NCBI GenBank assembly: GCA_021604825.1
Contig: BQJS01000217.1
Coordinates: 1 to 7,708 of the forward strand
Reading direction: 5' to 3'
Source: Phycisphaerae bacterium
Lineage (GTDB): Bacteria; Planctomycetota; Phycisphaerae; UBA1845
DNA length: 7,708 nt
Positions 1 through 5,294 of this stretch are shown piece by piece. Each line of letters opens with the position of its first letter. Within the stretch, counting starts at the first letter, position 1. Under the pieces are notes generated by a model. It searched no databases. It was given only the letters and a program-made list of their open reading frames with translations, and was not told the DNA's origin. Both the position numbers and the translations under genes were made by a program.

Positions 1-1
1 C

Positions 2-67
2 GGAATGATCCCGATGATGATGCTCGGCTTCGGCGGCCTCAAGACGGGTCGGACACGTCGTAAGTAA
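2..67 (+). CDS. C-terminal end of a + strand protein, possible membrane-sorting tail (partial)
   Basis: Only the last 21 codons are in the window, read in frame 2 and ending with TAA at 65-67. The peptide is GMIPMMMLGFGGLKTGRTRRK: a short hydrophobic glycine- and methionine-rich stretch followed by a basic Lys/Arg tail. That shape resembles the C-terminal sorting signals (PEP-CTERM-like, hydrophobic helix plus Arg cluster) found on many exported planctomycete proteins, so the missing upstream part may be a secreted or surface protein. This is inference from a very short fragment. Frame 1 also stays open to a stop at 61-63, but its peptide (RNDPDDDARL...) has no recognisable character. The strong terminator starting 64 bases downstream supports a + strand gene ending here. 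Confidence 0.5.
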   Translation, partial: GMIPMMMLGFGGLKTGRTRRK

Positions 68-130
68 ACTAGAAAAGACGCCGGACCGATTCACGGTGAT
101 CGATCGAATCGACCGGAAGAAAGGCATAAG

Positions 131-164
131 GGGGAGTCGTCCAATCGGACGGCTCCCCACTTTT
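131..164 (+). terminator. Rho-independent terminator after the left-edge gene
   Basis: A 12-bp stem pairs 131-142 with 147-158 around an AATC loop. It is perfect except for one G-T wobble and is followed by ACTTTT. It sits 63 bases past the stop of the left-edge gene and well before the tRNA, so it probably ends that gene's transcript. Confidence 0.85.
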
Positions 165-213
165 CATGCGCGGGCAGCCCCAAAACGCACGGGCTGAAGT
201 CGACCACACACCC

Positions 214-242
214 TTGCAGATTCACGCAAAGCGCGGTAAGAA
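214..242 (+). promoter_or_regulatory. Possible sigma-70-type promoter of the tRNA-Gly gene
   Basis: TTGCAG (214-219) and TAAGAA (237-242) are separated by 17 bases and lie 15 bases before the tRNA 5' end. Spacing and distance fit a tRNA promoter, but both boxes match the consensus only partly, so this is a suggestion. Confidence 0.3.
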
Positions 243-257
243 TATCCACACCCAATC

Positions 258-329
258 GCGGGCGTAGCTCAATGGTAGAGCATCAGCCTTCCAAGCTGAA
301 TGTTAGGAGTTCGAGTCTCCTCGCCCGCT
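258..329 (+). tRNA. tRNA-Gly (anticodon TCC)
   Basis: A complete cloverleaf of 72 bases can be folded by eye. The acceptor stem pairs GCGGGCG (258-264) with CGCCCGC (322-328). The D stem pairs GCTC (267-270) with GAGC (278-281). The anticodon stem pairs TCAGC (283-287) with GCTGA (295-299) around loop CTTCCAA, giving anticodon TCC at 290-292, which reads GGA codons. The T arm is AGGAG (305-309), TTCGAGT, CTCCT (317-321). The discriminator base is T (329), as usual for bacterial tRNA-Gly, and the CCA end is not encoded. Its 3' half is repeated at 1239-1281. Confidence 0.97.
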
Positions 330-331
330 TT
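289..331 (+). repeat. Left copy of a 43-bp direct repeat (3' half of tRNA-Gly)
   Basis: The stretch from the anticodon loop to two bases past the tRNA end recurs 950 bp downstream with 40 of 43 identical positions. Here it is part of the intact tRNA. In the usual geometry of elements that integrate into tRNA 3' ends, this would be the attL-like side that keeps the working gene. Confidence 0.75.
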
Positions 332-557
332 GAATTGACAACGACTTACGAATCTGTTCAACGCATGTCTGATTCGTTTTGCCGCAGGTTCTCAACCTAT
401 CTTGCGAATCACAACCAATTAGGGCTGCCTGACATCGGGATGGGATACTTCGCTCGACTACGGAAAAATTTCCATGACAAGAGTTCCGCGCGCCCATACA
501 CATTTACTTATTTCTAATTGTTGCGTTGCAGGCTCATTCGCCACTATAAGTTGAATC

Positions 558-851
558 ATGAATGATGATCATCAAAAGAATTGGCAAGGCGGCATTTTGG
601 TTCCGCTGGTACTGGTTGGCTGCGGCGTTTTCTGCATTGCAACTGGCCTGATCCCATCATTACGGAAAATTGGTCGCCTCACCGAAGTTTCCGGAACTCA
701 GAAGATCTTGATCGCCATTGCATTTTTCTTATATGCGATCGGTACGCACATTCGCAACTTTTATGATTTCAAGTCACGCATTTTTATTGTGAGAACAATG
801 GCCATCATTGCAATCGTATTAATTGTCCTTTCGTTCGTTGTAGGTGCATGA
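558..851 (+). CDS. Small three-helix membrane protein, unknown function
   Basis: This 97-aa protein belongs to no family I recognise. It has a short polar start (MNDDHQKNWQ) and three hydrophobic segments at about residues 12-33, 49-64 and 79-96, the last reaching almost to the C-terminus. The linkers carry Arg and Lys (LRKIGR, FKSR), as expected of a real inner-membrane protein rather than a chance frame. The start at 558 is forced because an in-frame TGA lies at 552-554. No good Shine-Dalgarno sequence precedes it, which lowers confidence. It is the only sizeable ORF between the tRNA-Gly and the repeated tRNA 3' half, and could be cargo left by an integrated element. Its codon use looks more AT-rich than the neighbouring genes by eye. 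Confidence 0.6.
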   Translation: MNDDHQKNWQGGILVPLVLVGCGVFCIATGLIPSLRKIGRLTEVSGTQKILIAIAFFLYAIGTHIRNFYDFKSRIFIVRTMAIIAIVLIVLSFVVGA

Positions 852-1238
852 GTGACATCACTTCGATTGGTCGGTCCAGGCAACTCTAGTTGCGCTTGCC
901 GCATCGCAAAAAATTGTTTCGCCAAAGAAAGAACCGTTGGATTATTGAATGAAGAACAAGCGCAGAAATAGAGAATTCGCAGTCGCGCTATCGTTAACTA
1001 CCGCATGCATTTGCGTCCAAGCGTGAAGCGAGCAGACTTACGACTTTGGCGATCGTAGCGCGGCAATTCAATCCGGAATCGCTCGGCGTCGAAGCGGTTT
1101 GGGGCGGTAAACGGGGACAAGTTGACCGCCCGTGACAGATAGTGACAGACGATGACGGCGGACGAATCAATTCATTCCGCCGAAAATTCCAGGAAGCCCT
1201 ACATTTCAAGTGGTCTTCGATGATTTCGGATTGAGTCA
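852..1238. other. Gene-poor stretch between the small membrane protein and the tRNA remnant
   Basis: I see no convincing gene here apart from the short signal-peptide-like ORF at 949-1026. An imperfect small hairpin (GCAAC 880-884 with GTTGC 889-893) lacks a T run and is not a good terminator. Two GTGACAGA copies lie close together near 1133-1150. A minus-strand frame from 1239 to 994 is open but has no domain, no helix and no neighbouring ribosome binding site. Confidence 0.5.
949..1026 (+). pseudogene. Signal-peptide-like start of a broken secreted protein
   Basis: A 25-codon frame begins at ATG 949 and stops at TGA 1024-1026. It encodes a basic N-terminus (MKNKRRNREF), a hydrophobic core (AVALSLTTACICV) and a VQA end, the plan of a secretory signal peptide, and then stops. 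Reading on in frame past the TGA gives about 27 more codons with no recognised domain before the next stop. It may be the 5' remnant of a decayed secreted protein gene, in keeping with the degraded look of the segment. No Shine-Dalgarno sequence is visible, and a chance frame is quite possible. Confidence 0.22.
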
Positions 1239-1281
1239 TTCCAAGCCGAATGCTACGAGTTCGAGTCTCCTCGCCCGCTTT
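1239..1281 (+). repeat. Right copy of the tRNA-Gly 3' half (tRNA remnant, att-like)
   Basis: This copy matches 289-331 at 40 of 43 positions and includes the anticodon TTCC context, the T arm and the 3' acceptor strand. No 5' acceptor strand or D arm precedes it, so it cannot be a tRNA. One of the three differences (G to C in the T stem) breaks a base pair, consistent with loss of function. A duplicated tRNA 3' end lying in the same orientation is the usual distal boundary (attR) of an element integrated in a tRNA gene. Confidence 0.75.
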
Positions 1282-1347
1282 CGTTTTGCCCTCCTTAATT
1301 CAAACGTCTTGCAAAGAGTCGAGCGGCGGAGCCCTCGCCCAAAGGCA

Positions 1348-1375
1348 ACGGGCGACCTGTCTCCAGGCCGCCCGT
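1348..1375 (-). terminator. Hairpin terminator of the two-repeat secreted protein gene
   Basis: A 12-bp stem pairs 1348-1359 with 1364-1375 around a four-base loop. The one non-Watson-Crick position is a G-T wobble on the - strand but an A-C mismatch on the + strand, so the hairpin suits - strand RNA. It starts 31 bases after the stop at 1407. The following T run is weak (TTGCCTTT). Confidence 0.6.
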
Positions 1376-1406
1376 CGTGGTCATTTGTTTGTGCGTGCTT
1401 GCGCAT

Positions 1407-3437
1407 TTACTGAGCAAACAGTTGCGCAAACCAGGCAAAATCGAACAGGTCGATGTCGGTGTCGTCGTCCGAATCGAATGCGGTTCGGCATAGATCAGAA
1501 CACTCGGGTAACCCACCAGGCTGAGACCCGGAACCACCCAGGCATTCCGAAAGCGAGGCGTAGTCACCCAAATCAACCACACCATTTGCATCGTAATCGC
1601 CCGGTATCGACAGCGCACACTCGTCGGGAAGCGCGTCCCCGTTGCAATCGGAACTTGCCCCGGTTTCGAGATCGCACTTGTCGCGAACGCCATTGCCCTG
1701 ACAATCGCATGCGCCTTCTGGTGCCAACTCAATGATCCCGGGATAGAATTCCGAGCACGAGGGACTCTCTGTGCGCAACAGCGGATCGATGTCGTTTACC
1801 CATGGTTCGTCGATGTTGAAGAACTGGACCGGAGGGAAGAATTCAAAACCGGTATCGAAAACGCGAATCTGCAACGGATCATCGACTTTCGTAAAGGTGA
1901 ACCGCGGCTGAACGTTTAGTCCGGACGTATAGGTGCCACCATTACAGTGCGTCTTCGTTGCTGTCAGTGAACCTGGTTGTGGCTGAAAGTCCGACAAGTC
2001 GACATGCACATCCCACTGAGTGGGTTGCCCTTGAACGATCACCTGAATCGGTTGAATGCTTCGAAGGTTGAGCTCGACAATCTGAATGTCCACGGTGCGT
2101 TCGGTCGGTGATGGAAGTTCGCATCGATCAAACGGATCATCACTGCGCAAGATCAACGTATCGGAAATGTCATAGTCACCGAACGGCGTGGACCCAAGCG
2201 GATCGCCGACCAAGAAGATGCGCCCGACAAATGGCTCTGACCCGGGATCAAAGAAGTCAGCCGGAATTGGCGGCGACTCGGGGACCGTGCCGAAGTCATG
2301 AAACGATTCCTGCCCGGGACCCGGATTGGCTACACGCCATGCATCCAGAAGCGGTCCGACTATGCACGATAATCCACCCGTTCCCACATCAGCGCAACTG
2401 ACGCCGGGTTTGAGCGCTAACTCAGTGGAGGGGCTGACCAGTCGCAATGTCGCGCGATCCTGCGATGGAAGTGGGCAATCGACAGGCGGACTGGGGTCTT
2501 CAATGCCGGGGTGGAATTCGCTGCACTGCGGGTTCTCTTTCGAGAGGCCCGGATCAAGTTCGCTCACCCAAGGCGCTCCTCCTTGTAAATCGACCGGAGG
2601 TATGGGGTGGTCGCCCGTATCGAAAATGCGAACGTTACTCGGAGCCCCCGGATTAACAAACGTGAACCGAGGTTGGACCGGGATGAACGATTCGTAGGTT
2701 CCTCCGTTGCAGTGAGTCTTGGTAGCGTTCAGGATACCCGGAATAGGACCGTTCGATGACAAGTCCATCGAGACATCCCACGCCTCTGGATTTTGTCCGC
2801 CGTTAAACGTGACGATGATGGGCTGAGAACTGACCAAGTTCAAGTCGACAAGTTGAATATCGACCGGTTGTTGGTTCGATGGTGATGGTAGATCGCAACG
2901 ATCGAACGGATCATCAGAGCGCAAGATTAAGGTGTCCGCAAGTCCAAAATCGCCAAACGGTGTCGGTCCGAGCGGTTGACCACCGAAGCATACTGTGCCA
3001 AAAAAAGGATCAGAACCCGGACCAAAAAAACCAGGCGGGATCGGAGGGGACTCGGGCCCAACTCCAAACGCATGACAACTGTCCTCACCGATGCCCGGTG
3101 GCGATGTGACCCATGCGTCAACAAGTGGTCCGGGGGCATCGACGCAACTGGCTCCGGTTGTCCCAACATCGGCGCATCCGACAGCCGGTCGAAGAAACAA
3201 ATCCATCGCAACTCCCGACAACTGAAGTGCTACCACGAGTTCGTCTGGACACTCACTGCCCGCGCCACCGAACGTGCCGCCGGCAAGGGCGCAGTCGTTC
3301 GCATCCAGTTGGACGCAGTCATTTTGACCCACTTGGCTCAGACAACATGCGCCCTGTTGCGCTTTGGCCGACGCCTGTACGCCAAGAATCGTCAACATCG
3401 AAAGTGTGACCACCGAAAGATTTGAACTTAATTGCAT
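1407..3437 (-). CDS. Secreted protein with two internal domain repeats and a dockerin-like C-terminus
   Basis: A 676-aa exported protein of unknown role. Residues 1-26 form a signal peptide with cleavage likely after ASAKA. Residues 28-63 are a Cys module (GACC...C...C...GGTF...C) of a kind common in planctomycete secreted proteins. Two copies of a roughly 240-residue domain follow, at about 69-314 and 329-570. They share landmarks such as CADVG, the stretch DTLILRSDDPFDRC, KTHCNGGTY, QPRFTF, IRVFDTG/VRIFDTG and CSEF. I do not recognise this domain. Residues 577-607 carry calcium-type motifs (NGVRDKCD, DCNGDALPDEC). Residues 611-676 hold two dockerin-like loops, DYDANGVVDLGD (614-625) and DSDDDTDIDLFD (655-666). 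The start is fixed by AAGGAG five bases upstream. The gene stands apart from the zinc-ribbon cluster. Cell-surface or extracellular location is inferred. Confidence 0.9.
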   Translation of the reverse strand: MQLSSNLSVVTLSMLTILGVQASAKAQQGACCLSQVGQNDCVQLDANDCALAGGTFGGAGSECPDELVVALQLSGVAMDLFLRPAVGCADVGTTGASCVDAPGPLVDAWVTSPPGIGEDSCHAFGVGPESPPIPPGFFGPGSDPFFGTVCFGGQPLGPTPFGDFGLADTLILRSDDPFDRCDLPSPSNQQPVDIQLVDLNLVSSQPIIVTFNGGQNPEAWDVSMDLSSNGPIPGILNATKTHCNGGTYESFIPVQPRFTFVNPGAPSNVRIFDTGDHPIPPVDLQGGAPWVSELDPGLSKENPQCSEFHPGIEDPSPPVDCPLPSQDRATLRLVSPSTELALKPGVSCADVGTGGLSCIVGPLLDAWRVANPGPGQESFHDFGTVPESPPIPADFFDPGSEPFVGRIFLVGDPLGSTPFGDYDISDTLILRSDDPFDRCELPSPTERTVDIQIVELNLRSIQPIQVIVQGQPTQWDVHVDLSDFQPQPGSLTATKTHCNGGTYTSGLNVQPRFTFTKVDDPLQIRVFDTGFEFFPPVQFFNIDEPWVNDIDPLLRTESPSCSEFYPGIIELAPEGACDCQGNGVRDKCDLETGASSDCNGDALPDECALSIPGDYDANGVVDLGDYASLSECLGGSGSQPGGLPECSDLCRTAFDSDDDTDIDLFDFAWFAQLFAQ
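1728..2453 (-). repeat. Coding repeat, second domain copy of the secreted protein
   Basis: This encodes residues about 329-570. It matches the first copy with a shift of 255-260 residues, and the similarity is visible at DNA level, for example around 2117-2155 against 2893-2930. The divergence suggests an old internal duplication. Confidence 0.8.
2496..3233 (-). repeat. Coding repeat, first domain copy of the secreted protein
   Basis: This encodes residues about 69-314. It has more glycine and proline in its first third than the second copy, and adds a Cys pair around residues 121 and 150 that the second copy lacks (there SFHDF and IFLVG). Confidence 0.8.
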
Positions 3438-3442
3438 GGCTG

Positions 3443-3448
3443 CTCCTT
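3443..3448 (-). promoter_or_regulatory. Strong ribosome binding site of the secreted protein
   Basis: AAGGAG on the - strand ends five bases before the ATG at 3437-3435 and decides that start. It is one of the clearest Shine-Dalgarno sequences in the window. Confidence 0.85.
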
Positions 3449-3624
3449 AGAATGCCCCAAGACAAGCGTTGCGCCCGGTCAGACCGTTGATTCAATCCTC
3501 TCAAAAACCTGTCCACCGCGAATTCCACGATCGGGTGAATTCCCCAAGCTTTCGGATACAAATGAATGTAGGCGTACGATGTCCGCGATTTGACAATTCA
3601 CGCATAAATACACGTATGGTTGGT
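3449..3624. other. Intergenic region upstream of the secreted protein gene
   Basis: No gene is evident. A perfect five-plus-five palindrome with a one-base centre (CGGTC A GACCG, 3476-3486) lies in what would be the 5' leader of the secreted protein gene. No promoter with both boxes well placed could be found on the - strand. If the 63-codon ORF at 3625-3816 is not real, the empty stretch extends to 3808. Confidence 0.4.
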
Positions 3625-3816
3625 TTAGAAGGTTGGTTTGTACCGGTTCGACGGCCAGGTTATCGCCAGTTGGTCACAGATAATTGGGTGGCGTATTGAC
3701 CGAATTGGTTCTGAGGATGCGAGGGAGAAGGGCGTGGTCGTCTTAAAACAGAGAAGGGGTATCAAAACCACCCAGACGATCACATTTCCGATGGCCATCA
3801 GCACTACTTCAGACAT
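3625..3816 (-). CDS. Possible 63-aa single-helix membrane protein overlapping the end of B
   Basis: A frame of 63 codons starts at ATG 3816-3814 and overlaps the last bases of the upstream gene as ATGTCTGA, a junction typical of translational coupling. The N-terminus is one strongly hydrophobic segment, about residues 4-24 (VVLMAIGNVIVWVVLIPLLCF); the rest is a polar tail without a recognised motif. A longer version starting at 3861 would overlap B by 53 bases and is less likely. In favour are the tidy overlap, the same pattern as the ATGA overlaps within this operon, and a real-looking helix. Against are the plain tail and the lack of any family. Confidence 0.3.
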   Translation of the reverse strand: MSEVVLMAIGNVIVWVVLIPLLCFKTTTPFSLASSEPIRSIRHPIICDQLAITWPSNRYKPTF

Positions 3817-4291
3817 CGGTGTGAACCCGCTTTCCACATTCAGGACAAACACCTGATTCATTGCTCGTCAAATCGTATTCGCATTGATTGCAACGATTCA
3901 ATCGGGAATCTCTGGCCGGCCATGCAATCAGCCATGCTGCGACGCAAGGAAACAAGAACATCCACAACGGAATGGAGAAATGATACCCGCTCGGCACTGA
4001 TCGTCTATTGAGCGACCAACGACGATTCGACGAATTGGGAGAGGCCTCAAAGACAGAGAATCCATATGGACCACAAAGAATGGCCAGCGACTCATATTGC
4101 CACTCAATCGCTCCGGGACACAATGTTGTCAATTTCCCTCGCACGGACCAGTAGCGTACACACCGGTATTCGCTGACACCCCAGATCACTAGAATCGTGA
4201 TCGATGACAACAGCCCGATGTAGAATGCGCAGCCGCGGATTCTTGAATGAACACCCAACCATCGCTTGATTGATCGCGGTATCAGCGTCAT
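3809..4291 (-). CDS. Type B two-helix membrane protein with C-terminal zinc ribbon
   Basis: A 160-aa protein of unknown function. Its start (MTLIPRSIKRWLGVHSR) is basic and differs from the type A proteins. Helix 1 lies at about 21-40, a 65-residue loop follows, helix 2 lies at about 105-124 (IPLWMFLFP), and a zinc ribbon uses C134, C137, C149 and C152 (CNQCEYDLTSNESGVCPECG). By the positive-inside rule both ends are cytoplasmic and the loop is outside. The ATG overlaps the stop of A3 as ATGA, so it is the third gene of a coupled operon A2-A3-B. Its ribbon is the most diverged of the four (EYDLTSNES against GYNLTGNVS). A truncated second copy of its N-terminus lies at 6454-6591. Confidence 0.85.
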   Translation of the reverse strand: MTLIPRSIKRWLGVHSRIRGCAFYIGLLSSITILVIWGVSEYRCVRYWSVRGKLTTLCPGAIEWQYESLAILCGPYGFSVFEASPNSSNRRWSLNRRSVPSGYHFSIPLWMFLFPCVAAWLIAWPARDSRLNRCNQCEYDLTSNESGVCPECGKRVHTDV

Positions 4292-4740
4292 CCGGCTGAC
4301 GATCCCGATTCAAGTTTTGTGACCGCAAGATTCCCGCATTCAGGACAAACGCCGCTGACATTGCCGGTCAGGTTGTAGCCGCAAGAAGAGCAACCAGTCT
4401 TGGGGCGACGATCCGGGGCGCACATCCAGGCGGTCACCAGTGCTGTGGGCATGAGGAACATCCAAATGGGGATACAAACATCGTCTCCACCGTGTCGCGA
4501 AATTCGAAACGGTCGCCACAAAGTGGAGCAGTCTCTGCGTTGTTCTTTCAAGAATGATTGCGGTGGCCCATTATCGGATGTGAACACGACTGAACCACGC
4601 CAGAGCGCCAATCCCTGATCATTTGATGGATAGATTATAACTTGGGCGTGAACTGTCACTATCCAACCTGAGACAAACACAAGGCAAACGCCAATACCAA
4701 TCAATCCGAGAGTTCTATGTACTCGGCTACGCCCCCTCAT
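4288..4740 (-). CDS. Type A3 two-helix membrane protein with C-terminal zinc ribbon
   Basis: A 150-aa protein, paralogous to A1 and A2. Helix 1 lies at about 10-33, an outside loop of about 55 residues follows, helix 2 lies at about 88-107 (CIPIWMFLMP), then the basic DRRPKTG and a zinc ribbon with C117, C120, C132 and C135. The start was moved from 4755 to 4740: this gives an ATGA overlap with the stop of A2, and MRGRSRVHRT then aligns with the starts of A1 (MKGRIRKRRI) and A2 (MKRRIRIRGV). Its loop has no visible similarity to the loops of A1 or A2. The ribbon codons contain a 32-base stretch identical to A2 (4349-4380 and 4765-4796), suggesting recent duplication or gene conversion at the 3' end. 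Confidence 0.87.
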   Translation of the reverse strand: MRGRSRVHRTLGLIGIGVCLVFVSGWIVTVHAQVIIYPSNDQGLALWRGSVVFTSDNGPPQSFLKEQRRDCSTLWRPFRISRHGGDDVCIPIWMFLMPTALVTAWMCAPDRRPKTGCSSCGYNLTGNVSGVCPECGNLAVTKLESGSSAG

Positions 4741-5174
4741 ATTTCGGTTCCACATTCAGGGCAGACGCCGCTGACATTGCCGGTCAGGTTGTAGCCACAT
4801 TGAACGCATCCGCTCATGGGGCGACGGTCCGAACGCCAGAGCCAAGCGGTTGCGAAGGCAGTTGGCAAAAGAAATATCCAAATAGGAACATAGACGTATT
4901 TGGTCATGCTTGATGTCCATGTCTGGCCGGGCCACCAGAGATGACGGTGGTTGAAGAGGTCGAAATAATAATCGCCAAATTCGAAACCGCCCCTCGTTCC
5001 GAATAAATAGAGTTCAAGCACTACACCGCCCGGAATTGTTTCCGCGTACCATGTACCACCTGTTGAAAACTTGATACGTTTGGTAAGCCCTACTATCCAG
5101 AGTGCTGCAAGGAACACGCACAACCCGACTCCGAGCCATTTGAAAACTCCGCGTATCCGGATTCGCCGTTTCAT
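4737..5174 (-). CDS. Type A2 two-helix membrane protein with C-terminal zinc ribbon
   Basis: A 145-aa protein. A basic start (MKRRIRIRG), helix 1 at about 12-30 (KWLGVGLCVFLAALWIVGL), a loop of about 60 residues rich in Gly, Phe and Tyr, helix 2 at about 93-113 (YVPIWIFLLPTAFATAWLW), RSDRRP, then a zinc ribbon with C123, C126, C138 and C141. It ends six residues after C139-C141, making it the shortest of the four. The start lies nine bases after the stop of a WPSLPE-type tail peptide, exactly as for A1. The Shine-Dalgarno match (GAAG) is weak, so translation may depend on reading of the upstream frame. It is the first gene of the coupled trio A2-A3-B. Confidence 0.87.
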   Translation of the reverse strand: MKRRIRIRGVFKWLGVGLCVFLAALWIVGLTKRIKFSTGGTWYAETIPGGVVLELYLFGTRGGFEFGDYYFDLFNHRHLWWPGQTWTSSMTKYVYVPIWIFLLPTAFATAWLWRSDRRPMSGCVQCGYNLTGNVSGVCPECGTEI

Positions 5175-5183
5175 ATCGCTTCA

Positions 5184-5294
5184 TTATCCACTGCTACGCA
5201 CAATCGCCAAGCTCGCCGCCCGGAGCGGTTCGGATAGGCTTGGCCTTGCTTCGATGATAGATTGCATATCGGTATCGACGGACTGTTGTGCATT
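5184..5294 (-). pseudogene. Decayed second copy of the WPSLPE-type tail peptide
   Basis: Directly after the asparaginase stop, and in the same frame, 36 sense codons run to TAA at 5186-5184. The last 31 residues match the C-terminus of the ORF at 7056-7286 at 17 of 31 positions, sharing QxIIE, PSL, LR and LAIVRS. The Trp and one Pro of WPSLPE are replaced (RPSLSE). There is no good start codon with a ribosome binding site; the only internal Met would leave 26 residues. DNA similarity to 7047-7140 is obvious, and both copies end nine bases before a type A start. It may be a translated leader, a readthrough extension of the asparaginase, or a fossil of the duplication. Confidence 0.55.

Noticed and set aside
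335..363. Promoter with perfect TTGACA just after the tRNA
   Set aside because: No acceptable -10 box occurs 16-18 bases downstream and the next gene starts 200 bases away.
303..503. 66-aa minus-strand frame ending inside the tRNA-Gly gene
   Set aside because: Its last residues (GRGDSNS) are simply the antisense reading of the tRNA T arm. There is no ribosome binding site and no motif, although such frames can mark old integrase ends.
272..517. 81-aa plus-strand frame through the tRNA
   Set aside because: It begins inside the tRNA-Gly gene and has no protein-like features.
994..1239. 81-aa minus-strand frame between the small membrane protein and the tRNA remnant
   Set aside because: No domain, helix, signal or ribosome binding site; low-complexity shadow-like composition.
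1239..1281. A second functional tRNA-Gly
   Set aside because: No 5' acceptor strand or D arm precedes it and the T stem has a C-C mismatch.
1250..1735. 161-aa plus-strand frame rich in Arg, Thr and His
   Set aside because: It lies mostly antisense to the secreted protein gene, contains the tRNA remnant and a terminator hairpin, and has shadow-frame composition.
3476..3486. Palindrome CGGTC-A-GACCG as an operator of the secreted protein gene
   Set aside because: Eleven bases is short enough to occur by chance and no promoter could be placed next to it; it is only mentioned in the intergenic entry.
3590..3620. Plus-strand promoter TTGACA / TATGGT
   Set aside because: The spacer is 19 bases, the -10 match is partial and no plus-strand gene follows.
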